Assembly: GCA_012798695.1 (NCBI GenBank)
Contig: JAAZMR010000070.1
Coordinates: forward strand, 1 to 64,000
Direction of reading: 5' to 3'
Source of the DNA: Bacillota bacterium
GTDB taxonomy: Bacteria; Bacillota; Limnochordia; DTU087
DNA: 64,000 bases
Shown here: positions 44,061 through 51,979 of the stretch, in pieces
How positions within the stretch are numbered: the stretch's first letter is position 1
How the letters are laid out: the number at the start of each line of letters is the position of its first letter
The notes under the pieces: model-generated
Database searches by the model: none
What the model was told of the DNA's origin: nothing
Seen by the model: the letters and a program-made list of their open reading frames with translations, nothing else
Program-made: the position numbers and the translations under genes

Positions 44061-45002
44061 ATGGCCGAAAAGAAAGCAACACGAGATGCATATGGAGAAG
44101 CTTTGGTGGAGCTCGGCAAAACAAACCCGAACATAGTGGTATTGGATGCTGACCTATCCCAATCGACCCGGACGGCAGCCTTTGCTCGGGAGTTTCCGGA
44201 ACGCTTTGTACAGATAGGCATTGCTGAACAAGACTTGATCGGAACCGCCGCTGGATTGGCGGCAGCCGGGAAGATCCCTTTTGCAAGTTCTTTTGCGGTC
44301 TTTGCCAGTGGCAGGGCCTTTGATCAGATACGCAACTCTGTAGCCTATGGGAGACTGAATGTGAAGATTGCAGCTACCCATGCCGGGGTGACTGTGGGCG
44401 AAGATGGTGGTTCTCACCAGATGCTGGAAGATATTGGCTTAATGCGAGTGCTGCCGGGGATGACTGTGATCGTTCCCGCTGATGCAGTAGAAGCTAAAGC
44501 AGCAGTGAAGGCAGCAACCAATTTCGTGGGCCCAGTGTATCTTCGCATGGGCCGGGGCGGCTGGCCGGTTATCTTTGATGAGAGTCACGAGTTTGAAATC
44601 GGGAAAGCGGCACTGCTCCAAGACGGAGATGCTGCCACGCTCATCGCTTGTGGAGTCATGGTTTCCAAGGCCATAGAAGCCGCCCAATTGCTGGAAGCCG
44701 AGCACATCAATGTCCGAGTACTGGATATGGCTACCATCAAGCCTTTGGATATCAAGGCTGTGCTCAAGGCTGCCCAGGAGACAGGAGCGATAGTCACAGC
44801 TGAGGAGCATAATATCATCGGCGGCCTCGGCTCTGCGGTTGCTGAAGTCCTGGTGGAGAATGATCCTATTCCCATGGAGAGGCTGGGCGTAAAAGATACC
44901 TTTGGCCAATCGGGAAAGCCTGATGAGCTGCTTAAACTCTATGAGCTTACTGCTCAGGATATCGTGGGGGCTGTGAAGCGGGTCATTAAGCGCAAGGCCT
45001 AG
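44061..45002 (+). CDS. Transketolase, C-terminal subunit
   Basis: Second half of the split transketolase, 313 residues, with the pyrimidine-binding domain and transketolase C-terminal domain. It begins KKATRDAYGEALVELGKTNPNIVVLDADLSQS; the catalytic glutamate lies in GIAEQDLIGTAAGLA. DGGSHQMLEDIGLMRVLPGMTV and the C-terminal VTAEEHNIIGGLGSAVAEVL are typical. An in-frame GTG at 44052 overlaps the previous stop, but GGAGAGGAG favours ATG 44061. Confidence 0.95.
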   Translation: MAEKKATRDAYGEALVELGKTNPNIVVLDADLSQSTRTAAFAREFPERFVQIGIAEQDLIGTAAGLAAAGKIPFASSFAVFASGRAFDQIRNSVAYGRLNVKIAATHAGVTVGEDGGSHQMLEDIGLMRVLPGMTVIVPADAVEAKAAVKAATNFVGPVYLRMGRGGWPVIFDESHEFEIGKAALLQDGDAATLIACGVMVSKAIEAAQLLEAEHINVRVLDMATIKPLDIKAVLKAAQETGAIVTAEEHNIIGGLGSAVAEVLVENDPIPMERLGVKDTFGQSGKPDELLKLYELTAQDIVGAVKRVIKRKA

Positions 45003-45031
45003 ACTAAACGAGTACAAATTAATCCTATCAT

Positions 45032-45118
45032 ACCACCGCTGTGAGAATTGGAGCAGGCATCGATCTTCTCAACTTTTAGACTGAGCAAGGTGTATGTCCT
45101 GGCTCGGCCGGCGGTGGT
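45032..45118 (+). ncRNA. Candidate structured leader RNA upstream of the GH3 gene
   Basis: ACCACCGC (45032-45039) pairs with GCGGTGGT (45111-45118) as an 8-bp closing helix. Inside are TGAGAA/TTCTCA (45042-45047 with 45066-45071) and an arm CTGAGC-A-AGG / CCT-G-GCTCGG (45081-45090 with 45098-45107) closed by a 7-base loop. TTTT follows directly, which resembles a terminator. It could be the end of the transketolase transcript, an attenuator, or a leader element. No known riboswitch consensus was recognised. Confidence 0.4.
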
Positions 45119-45119
45119 T

Positions 45120-45135
45120 TTGACATTTATGTCAA
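45120..45135 (+). promoter_or_regulatory. 16-base palindrome, probable operator for the GH3 gene
   Basis: TTGACAT TT ATGTCAA is a 16-base interrupted palindrome (7-base arms, 2-base spacer). TTGACA in its left arm also matches a -35 hexamer, but no good -10 lies 17 bases further. A repressor on this site would block a promoter upstream of the GH3 gene. Confidence 0.5.
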
Positions 45136-45237
45136 CAAATTGATGAGTAGTGCCTACAGCTGGATGTGGACAATGAAAAGTCTTGAAGGTGAACAAGTCT
45201 TTCAGTAGTTGCCATCGAAAAATCTGGAGGGAGAGGA

Positions 45238-47493
45238 ATGAAGCTAGAGGAAAAGGTCAAGAAGCTAGTGGAAGAGCTAACCTTAGAGGAGAAAGCCTCA
45301 CTTTGTTCTGGAGCGAGTATGTGGGAGACGAAGCCGATTGAGCGACTCGGCATTCCATCCATTTGCATGACTGACGGGCCCCATGGTGTGCGGCTAAGTG
45401 AGGGAGAGAACTTGGAAGAAGGTTTGCGAGCGGTACCGGCCACGTGTTTCCCGACAGCATGTGGATTGGCTGCTACCTGGGACACCGGACTTTTACATGA
45501 GGTGGGCACTGCTCTAGGCAAAGAATCCAACAGCCTGGGAGTGCATATCCTCTTGGGACCCGGGGTGAATATCAAACGATCGCCTCTCGGAGGCCGCAAC
45601 TTCGAATACTATTCAGAGGATCCCGTCTTGGCCGGAGACTTGGGTGCCGCCTTTGTCCAGGGAGTACAGGGACAGGGAGTCGGGACATCGGTAAAACATT
45701 TTGCTTGTAACAACCAAGAATATGAGCGCATGAATATCAGTGCTGAGATTGAAGAACGCCCCTTGCGGGAAATCTATCTGGCAGCCTTTGAGCGGGTAGT
45801 CAAGAAAGGCAAGCCCTGGACCGTGATGTCGGCTTACAATAGGGTGAATGGCATATATGCATCCGAGCACCGAGAGTTTCTGACCGAGATCCTCAGGGGT
45901 GAATGGGGCTTTGCCGGTATAGTGATCTCGGATTGGACTGGTGTGGAAGATCGGGTAAAGGCAGCCCAGGCAGGCTTAGACTTGCAGATGCCGGGACCGG
46001 CTTCTGCCAATGATCAGAGACTCATTGAGGCCGTGAGATCGGGAGCAATGGCTGAATCAGTACTAGATGAGATCGTCGCTCGCTATTTGACAGTGATCTT
46101 GCGGGCAGTAGAGAGTAAGAAGGGAGCAGCATTTGACCAAGATGCTCATCATGCTCTGGCCCGGCAAGCAGCAGCTGCAAGCATGGTATTGCTGAAGAAT
46201 ACAGAAGGACTGCTTCCACTGCAGCCTGGGACATTCGATTCTCTGGCCGTTATTGGTGGCATGGCTCAAGACCCGCGGTTCCAGGGTGGGGGGAGCTCAG
46301 AGGTGACTCCGACGAGAATGGATAGTCCGTTGGAGGAGATCAAGCGAGCTGTAGGAGGCAAGGCCAGAGTCTCCTATCAGGCAGGGTATCCAGCTGATGA
46401 TCAGGTTGATTCTGAATTGCTGAATGCCGCGGTCGAGACAGCCAAGAATAGCGATGTAGCGATTGTGTTCGCGGGCTTGCCTGCACACATGGAATCCGAA
46501 GGATATGACCGTTCCCATATGTTGATGCCCAAGAATCACGTAAAGCTGATCAAAGCTGTAGCTGCCATACAGCCTCGTCTAGTGGTGGTGCTCAACAACG
46601 GGTCAGCCATAGCTCTTGGAGATTGGATTGATCGAGTGCCGGCGGTCCTGGAGGCTTGGCTGCCGGGGCAAGGCGGCGGTCGGGCTGTGGCCGATATTCT
46701 ATTTGGTGAAATAAATCCATCTGGCAAGCTGCCAGAGACTTTACCCGTCTGCTTATCAGATAATCCTTCCTTCCTGAATTTCCCTGGCGAAAATGGCCGA
46801 GTGTTGTATGGCGAGGGCCTCTATGTGGGATACCGCTACTATGACAAAAAGAGGATCGAGCCTCTCTTTCCATTTGGCTATGGCCTTTCATATACGACTT
46901 TTCAATATAGTGACATAGCATGCAGCCGAGCACAGATGCGAGACACCGAGTCAGTTGAGGTGTCTTGCCAGATCACCAATACCGGTACCAGGGGTGGCAA
47001 GGAAATTGTGCAGTTGTATGTGCAGCCCGGGCAAAGCCGGCTCCAACGTCCGGAGAAAGAGCTGAAGGCATTTGCCAAAGTAGAACTGGCACCTGGTGAG
47101 GCCGCTACCGTCAGTTTCTCCTTGGGGTATCGGGATTTTGCCTATTATGATCCACTGAGAGAAGATTGGGTAGTTGATACAGGTACTTATACGGTTCTGA
47201 TCGGCAGTTCCTCGCGGGATGTCCGCCTGGAAACAGATATACAAATAGAGTCGAGCCAAGGGCCTTTGCCACTGACTAAGGATAGCTCCTTAGGAGAGTG
47301 GTGGGCCAATGATCGGGGTCGCACGCTCTTGCTGCAGCTGCTTCCCGCAGAGTATGCTGAGCTGCTCAGCCCCGAAAGCCCAGGGGTACCGGCGTTCATC
47401 ATGAATATGCCCTTTAGGAAGTTGGTTTTCTTTAGTGGTGGGGCACTGACAGAGGAAATGCTCGATCGATTGGTGGCAGCGGCCCAGGGCTAA
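45238..47493 (+). CDS. Beta-glucosidase-type glycoside hydrolase, GH3
   Basis: Intracellular (no signal peptide) GH3 enzyme of 751 residues that removes beta-linked glucose or xylose from the ends of oligosaccharides. Order: N-terminal (beta/alpha)8 domain, (alpha/beta)6 sandwich, and C-terminal fibronectin-III-like domain (about 560-660). The nucleophile is D232 in VISDWTGVED. KHFACNNQEYERM and GRNFEYYSEDP, which form the -1 subsite, are intact. GGAGGGAGAGG lies just before ATG. It adds to the GH78 and six-hairpin enzymes as a third cytosolic glycosidase, but is far from the sugar island and preceded by its own candidate regulatory elements. Confidence 0.93.
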   Translation: MKLEEKVKKLVEELTLEEKASLCSGASMWETKPIERLGIPSICMTDGPHGVRLSEGENLEEGLRAVPATCFPTACGLAATWDTGLLHEVGTALGKESNSLGVHILLGPGVNIKRSPLGGRNFEYYSEDPVLAGDLGAAFVQGVQGQGVGTSVKHFACNNQEYERMNISAEIEERPLREIYLAAFERVVKKGKPWTVMSAYNRVNGIYASEHREFLTEILRGEWGFAGIVISDWTGVEDRVKAAQAGLDLQMPGPASANDQRLIEAVRSGAMAESVLDEIVARYLTVILRAVESKKGAAFDQDAHHALARQAAAASMVLLKNTEGLLPLQPGTFDSLAVIGGMAQDPRFQGGGSSEVTPTRMDSPLEEIKRAVGGKARVSYQAGYPADDQVDSELLNAAVETAKNSDVAIVFAGLPAHMESEGYDRSHMLMPKNHVKLIKAVAAIQPRLVVVLNNGSAIALGDWIDRVPAVLEAWLPGQGGGRAVADILFGEINPSGKLPETLPVCLSDNPSFLNFPGENGRVLYGEGLYVGYRYYDKKRIEPLFPFGYGLSYTTFQYSDIACSRAQMRDTESVEVSCQITNTGTRGGKEIVQLYVQPGQSRLQRPEKELKAFAKVELAPGEAATVSFSLGYRDFAYYDPLREDWVVDTGTYTVLIGSSSRDVRLETDIQIESSQGPLPLTKDSSLGEWWANDRGRTLLLQLLPAEYAELLSPESPGVPAFIMNMPFRKLVFFSGGALTEEMLDRLVAAAQG

Positions 47494-47577
47494 ATCATCA
47501 CCCTGGGGTATAGTTCCCAGCTGCCTGGTGGAGATCAACGCGTCTGGGAAAATGATGTGGGCGGGGAAGTAGGCTGC

Positions 47578-48495
47578 CTAGTGCAGGCCCGTGCCGGTTA
47601 CTTCCCGAAAGACTTGGCCCAGGGATGCTTCCTGAGAATGGATAGTTAGGATCTCGCCATAACCGCGTAATTGATCAAGCTGTATGCCGAGATCTGGCTG
47701 TTGGAGAGGCAGTCTGACCATTGTTAGGTCATCTTTGCTAGATACCTGGGCTGTGGGGATTGCCTCTTTTAGCATTTCCAGTCTCGATAGATCAGTTCGC
47801 ATCTCGATGATTACCACAGGCTGGCCGTGCCGTCGTTTGAGGGTGCCGGGCCGGTCGAGGGCGGCGATTTCTCCCTGATTAATGAATGCCACTCGATCAC
47901 AGAGGGTATCGGCTTCAGACATGTCATGAGTGCTGAGAAAGATAGTTTTGCCTTGTTTGCGGTAATTATCGATGGCTGCATGAATCACCCCGGCGGAGGT
48001 CGGATCTAGTCCACTGGTAGGTTCATCCATAATCAAGACTTCAGGATCATGCAGTAAAGCCCGGCAAATGAGCAGGCGCCGCTTCATGCCTTTAGAATAG
48101 GTGCCGACCGCTCGCTTGCCGGCTTTCTCCAGCCCATATGCCTGAAGCAGTGCGTGCACCCGAGCAGGGCCGATTCCATGGAGCCGAGCAAAAAAGGACA
48201 GGTTTTCGACTCCCGAGAGCCTCTCATAGAGATTGCTTTCCTCGAAGACTACACCGAGATGATTATACAAGCCCGGATTCCCCGTGGTGCTTTGACCGAG
48301 AACGGTACAGTATCCGCTGGTGGGATGGCTTAATCCGGCGAGGATGCGGATAGTAGTTGTCTTGCCGGCACCATTGGGGCCAAGGTATCCAAAAACCTCT
48401 CCCGGATAGACTTGGAAATTCAAGCCTTTGAGGGCTGATAGATCACCATATTGCTTGACTAGATCTTTGACCATAATGGCTGGAGAATCGGTCAT
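47578..48495 (-). CDS. ABC transporter ATP-binding protein, NatA/CcmA type
   Basis: Nucleotide-binding subunit (305 residues) of a two-gene ABC exporter. Walker A is GPNGAGKTTT, signature YSKGMKRRL, Walker B VLIMDEPTSGLDP and the switch is FLSTHDM. The C-terminal extension after about residue 215 resembles other NatA/drug-export ATPases. ATG 48495 follows GGTGAT with suitable spacing; an in-frame TTG two codons earlier was rejected. It is downstream of, and 26 bases from, the permease gene on the minus strand. Substrate could be Na+, an antibiotic or a lipid; this cannot be decided. Confidence 0.92.
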   Translation of the reverse strand: MTDSPAIMVKDLVKQYGDLSALKGLNFQVYPGEVFGYLGPNGAGKTTTIRILAGLSHPTSGYCTVLGQSTTGNPGLYNHLGVVFEESNLYERLSGVENLSFFARLHGIGPARVHALLQAYGLEKAGKRAVGTYSKGMKRRLLICRALLHDPEVLIMDEPTSGLDPTSAGVIHAAIDNYRKQGKTIFLSTHDMSEADTLCDRVAFINQGEIAALDRPGTLKRRHGQPVVIIEMRTDLSRLEMLKEAIPTAQVSSKDDLTMVRLPLQQPDLGIQLDQLRGYGEILTIHSQEASLGQVFREVTGTGLH

Positions 48496-48521
48496 GGACA
48501 ATCACCGCTTTCGCTTGGAAA

Positions 48522-49553
48522 TCAACGATCTTGGCGTAATACTCTTCTATATCCCAGGAAGCTGGCACTGGCAAGTATGACGGCAAACAGGGTCAACCCC
48601 AGGATATCCGCCCTGATGGCACTTAGTGACGCTTGATGCTGGAGAGTGCCCTTCAGGCCCCTATAAAGATAAAAACTGGGCAAGATTGCTGCTATGTATT
48701 GGGTAGTCTCTGAAATATCTGCCGCCAATGCCGGGAAGATCAGGGGAAAATAGACTATAGTGCTAATCGCCCGGGCTGCCGACTGGGTTTTTGTGAACAG
48801 CCCGATCAGAAGGCCGATGGCAGTGAAGCTAATCGCCCCCAGCAACAGCAGCAGGCCACAGCCTATGGCTGCCTGTTGGCTGAGCTGCACTCGGTTCAAA
48901 ACCAACATGATCAAAGAGATCAACATGACCAGTAGAGTACCTGAGATGCCTTTGCTGAGCAGAATCTCACCATCAGTAGCCGGTGATATGCGGATATTGT
49001 CCAAAGTACCCTTTTCCTTCTCTTCAGCAAAACTGCCTGATAGAACCATGACACCGATCATCACTGCTGTGATAGTCAACCACAGAGGCAATAGTGATGC
49101 ACTGGCTTTGCCTTGATTTACCACTACCAAATCAACAACTGGTTTCAGGGCCTGGCCTTTGTAGGCTGCCAGCAGTGTTTCTACCATATCTTTGAGAGCA
49201 AGATACGTCAAGGGGTTGCTGCCATCAAGATACGCGGTCAAATCGCCTGCTGCTGTGACCAGGATCAGGGCATCAATCTGACCCGCGGTGATTGCCTCTT
49301 TCCCTTCAGTAATATCTGGATAACGGTATACGGCTAGGGTATCAGGGGCCGCACTAGTCAAAAAAGTCTGCAGCTGTGAGCTCTCTGGGCCGGTTATACC
49401 GATATGAAAGAACTGCGGCTGCTGCGGACTATCGATAACAGCCAAGAACAAGGAGGCGGCCAATGGCAAGAAGACTGCGATCAGAATGGTCTTGTTGCGC
49501 AGTGCTTCCACGAAATCTTTATGAGTAATGGCACATATGCGGCGAAGGTCCAT
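48522..49553 (-). CDS. ABC-2 type permease, NatB-like
   Basis: Membrane partner of the ATPase above, 343 residues. One N-terminal membrane segment (about 22-42) precedes an extracytoplasmic domain of roughly 130 residues, and five C-terminal segments follow. The block SGSFAEEKEKGTLDNIRISPATDGEILLSKGI between segments is the ABC-2 hallmark. The extracytoplasmic insertion after the first segment is as in NatB and related exporters. GGGGAG with 8-base spacing picks ATG 49553 over an earlier in-frame start at 49586. Confidence 0.9.
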   Translation of the reverse strand: MDLRRICAITHKDFVEALRNKTILIAVFLPLAASLFLAVIDSPQQPQFFHIGITGPESSQLQTFLTSAAPDTLAVYRYPDITEGKEAITAGQIDALILVTAAGDLTAYLDGSNPLTYLALKDMVETLLAAYKGQALKPVVDLVVVNQGKASASLLPLWLTITAVMIGVMVLSGSFAEEKEKGTLDNIRISPATDGEILLSKGISGTLLVMLISLIMLVLNRVQLSQQAAIGCGLLLLLGAISFTAIGLLIGLFTKTQSAARAISTIVYFPLIFPALAADISETTQYIAAILPSFYLYRGLKGTLQHQASLSAIRADILGLTLFAVILASASFLGYRRVLRQDR

Positions 49554-49601
49554 CAATAATTCTCCCCAGTCAGATTGAATTGGCAAGGGTCTACATAGGA
49601 A

Positions 49602-49629
49602 GGGAAATAGCCCATACGGGCTATTTCCC
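49602..49629 (-). terminator. Terminator of the 24-codon membrane peptide gene
   Basis: GGGAAATAGCCC and GGGCTATTTCCC form a perfect 12-bp stem around a 4-base loop. Read on the minus strand it follows the micropeptide stop by 16 bases and is followed by TTCC, so the T tract is weak. Confidence 0.75.
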
Positions 49630-49645
49630 AGTTGCTTGAGTTGTC

Positions 49646-49720
49646 CTAGAGGACAGACTGACTATTGAGATATGTGACCACTACCCAGATCACTACAATA
49701 GCGCCAATCAATGCGAGCAT
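49646..49720 (-). CDS. Single-span membrane micropeptide, 24 residues
   Basis: A 25-codon frame (with stop) encodes an almost wholly hydrophobic peptide: MLALIGAIVVIWVVVTYL forms one membrane helix, and the polar tail is NSQSVL. ATG is preceded by AAGGGGTGATC, which matches the 16S anti-Shine-Dalgarno with one mismatch and about 5-7 base spacing. A strong hairpin follows the stop. Possible promoter on the minus strand: AAGACA, 18 bases, TATAGT (near 49780-49811). Together these make a small but complete gene unit upstream of the NatAB-like genes. Function is unknown; small regulators of membrane complexes often look like this. Confidence 0.65.
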   Translation of the reverse strand: MLALIGAIVVIWVVVTYLNSQSVL

Positions 49721-49860
49721 ATTCGATCACCCCTTCTAGATGATTGAAGCTGATCTCTCCTATTACATGTGTTTCTCAGTTACTTACTATATTACTATTC
49801 AACGCCAGGTGTCTTGTCCCTCTTAGGAAAAACCTACTAAGGGTCGGCCGCAAAAGGTAT

Positions 49861-49891
49861 TTGACCGGTGGCAAGGAAGGAACCATATACA
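49861..49891 (+). promoter_or_regulatory. Possible promoter for the APH-family gene
   Basis: TTGACC (49861-49866) and TATACA (49886-49891) are separated by 19 bases, somewhat long. The rest of 49741-49925 holds AT-rich sequence and a CTTAGG/CTAAG inverted repeat near 49821-49840. Confidence 0.35.
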
Positions 49892-49994
49892 CATTAGTCT
49901 AACTTAATAAGATCATTGGTATTTCATGATTGTGGCCAGACCCCCTGGAAAGTGTGAAGAAGGATGGCTGGCAGAGCTGATGGAGGATGGCGAG

Positions 49995-51053
49995 ATGGAT
50001 AATTCTACTAGTTGGCAGATCGAATCAATAGCACAGCCACTGCTGCTTTATTTACAGGAACGTTTGTCTGGCAGAGACAATGTGGTAATCAAAGATCTGG
50101 CCAGGATCACTACTGGCTGGGAGACAGAGGTCTACTCTTTCCGGCTGGTTGATCGTGGTAACGAGTTGAGCCTTGATTTGATTCTGCGCATATACCCCGG
50201 GGACGATGCCCAGGTGAAATCTCAGCGCGAGTTTGGCATCATGGATCTACTGAAAAGATCGAACTTCTCAGTTCCAGCGGTGTTTTTTCTGGAAACAGGT
50301 ACTTCTCGTCTGCCAAAGCCCTTCATGATTATGGAAAGAATCTGGGGCCCGTCCTTGCGGGAGATGTTTGGCAGCCATATGCTTGACCCCAAAGGCGCGG
50401 AGCTAGTCGCTCTTTTCTGTCGATTATTTACCGATTTACATAGATGGAACTGGTGTGAACATGCAGATGCACTAGCCCAGATACCCTCCCTGAGCTGCCC
50501 CCTGCATTTGCCGGCAGAGCTGGAACGATGGCGCAAGTCTGGAGGGTCGGGATGGGAGCCAGCCTTTGACTTGCTCCTCGCCCAATACCCCAAAATAACC
50601 TGCCAGTCGCCTTGCCTTACCCATGGCGATTTCCATCCAGATAATATTATCCTAGAAGGGGGACTTAAGCCTTATATCATCGATTGGGGGGGTGCTCGGC
50701 TGCAGGATTTTCGAATTGATCTGGCCTGGACGATGCTGCTGCTCGGGACTTATGGCTCCTGGGAACTGGGGGATATGGTTTTGAGACAGTATGAGACGAT
50801 TTTGGGGAAAGCTATCCCCGATATGCCTTACTTCCTAACAGTGGCGGCACTGAAGCGGTTGCTGAGTATCTATTTGTCGGTTACGGTCGGGGCTGAGCAG
50901 CTGGGCATGCGGGAAGGAGCAGCGGCAATGATGGTCAAAGATTTGCCTCATTTACAGAAGGTATACGAGGTTTTTCAGGATCATGCGGGCGTAGAACTAC
51001 CTCCAATACGAAGTTTGCTCGATGACATGGCTGCATCAACAGGTAATCAATAG
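49995..51053 (+). CDS. Aminoglycoside phosphotransferase (APH)/choline kinase family protein
   Basis: Small-molecule kinase-like protein of 352 residues. The N-lobe has TGWETEVYSFRLV and LDLILRIYPG, which likely supplies the ATP lysine position (arginine is seen there, not lysine). The catalytic loop is CLTHGDFHPDNII (H210, D212, N217), and the metal-binding motif is YIIDWGGARLQDFRIDLAW. The substrate is not known; most such genomic proteins phosphorylate metabolites rather than antibiotics. The frame opens at ATG 49926, but GGAGG at 49982-49986 with 8-base spacing supports ATG 49995. Confidence 0.8.
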   Translation: MDNSTSWQIESIAQPLLLYLQERLSGRDNVVIKDLARITTGWETEVYSFRLVDRGNELSLDLILRIYPGDDAQVKSQREFGIMDLLKRSNFSVPAVFFLETGTSRLPKPFMIMERIWGPSLREMFGSHMLDPKGAELVALFCRLFTDLHRWNWCEHADALAQIPSLSCPLHLPAELERWRKSGGSGWEPAFDLLLAQYPKITCQSPCLTHGDFHPDNIILEGGLKPYIIDWGGARLQDFRIDLAWTMLLLGTYGSWELGDMVLRQYETILGKAIPDMPYFLTVAALKRLLSIYLSVTVGAEQLGMREGAAAMMVKDLPHLQKVYEVFQDHAGVELPPIRSLLDDMAASTGNQ

Positions 51054-51190
51054 GGTATCAAGCAGCAGCGGTAGTGGAGAAGCGGTATCCTGCAGGCAGG
51101 TTTTGGGCTGCATAATCTAAGCCAAAGCTGCGGATATTTGAGGTGAAAACACGAGCAACATTACTGCCACTTCGGGAGGGTGATTGCACA

Positions 51191-51778
51191 ATGGAGGGGA
51201 CTGATCCCGGCAGCTTGCTTGATCTGCAAAGTGACATTACCCTGGAGCCAGTCACCTATGAAAGAAAATCGGCATTGCGAAACCTTCTGGAACTATTCCT
51301 CTATGATCTCAGCGAATTCGAAGATGAAGAGACCGATGTAAATGAGTGCGGCCTGTATGAATACGAGTATCTTGACCATTATTGGACACAACCCGGGCGA
51401 TATGCCTATTTCATCCGGGTCAGAGACAAACTAGCTGGTTTTGCCCTGATCTCACAATCACGCAGTGATGACGGTTATTTCCATACTATTATGGAAGAGT
51501 TCTTTGTCATGCGCAGGTATCGAGGCCAGCGGGTGGGCCAAACTGCGGCACACAGATTGTTTAGCCTGTTCCCTGGGTGTTGGCGGATCCCCGAGATGCG
51601 GCTAGACATACCGGCCCAGCGATTCTGGCGGAAGATCATTCCCCGCTATACTGGTGGTCAATATGTGGAAACAGAGGATCCAGATTGGCAGGGGCCTATC
51701 CAGGAGTTTTGGACGGTCCCCTGGGCAGAAAAGGCACCGGCTGTTCCTTACTCCCTGGATGAGCGGAGTCCCAGATAG
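51191..51778 (+). CDS. GNAT-family N-acetyltransferase
   Basis: A 195-residue acetyltransferase-like protein. The GNAT core covers about residues 15-165, with strand 4 at HTIMEEFFVMRRYRGQRVGQTAAHRLFSLFPG. This contains the acetyl-CoA pyrophosphate-binding R/Q-x-x-G-x-G/A-like loop (RYRGQRVG). The substrate is unknown. GGGAGGGTGAT upstream favours ATG 51191 over the in-frame GTG at 51143. It follows the APH-family gene by 137 bases on the same strand. Confidence 0.85.
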   Translation: MEGTDPGSLLDLQSDITLEPVTYERKSALRNLLELFLYDLSEFEDEETDVNECGLYEYEYLDHYWTQPGRYAYFIRVRDKLAGFALISQSRSDDGYFHTIMEEFFVMRRYRGQRVGQTAAHRLFSLFPGCWRIPEMRLDIPAQRFWRKIIPRYTGGQYVETEDPDWQGPIQEFWTVPWAEKAPAVPYSLDERSPR

Positions 51779-51847
51779 CCTGAAGATGCCATGTCAACGG
51801 GCCTGTCCATCTTAGGGAAAGCCGTCGAAAAGGCTCCCTGGGCTCAC

Positions 51848-51876
51848 TTGCACTGCCCCCTATCCTAGGCTATAAT
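51848..51876 (+). promoter_or_regulatory. SigA-type promoter of the ctpA gene
   Basis: TTGCAC (51848-51853), a 17-base spacer and a perfect TATAAT (51871-51876), about 100 bases upstream of the peptidase start. An AGGG/CCCT-AGCC/GGCT hairpin at 51810-51840 just before it may end the acetyltransferase transcript. Confidence 0.75.
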
Positions 51877-51979
51877 GAAATAGTAACTTTCTATCGTTAT
51901 TGCTCAAAGCAGCTGGTAACGAGAGCATAGCCCCGTGCCGGTTCGCATATAGGATAGGGAGACTTTTGGAGAAGGACGG

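Noticed and set aside
44439-45017. 192-codon minus-strand open frame
   Set aside because: Lies antisense inside the transketolase gene; no family features, no SD.
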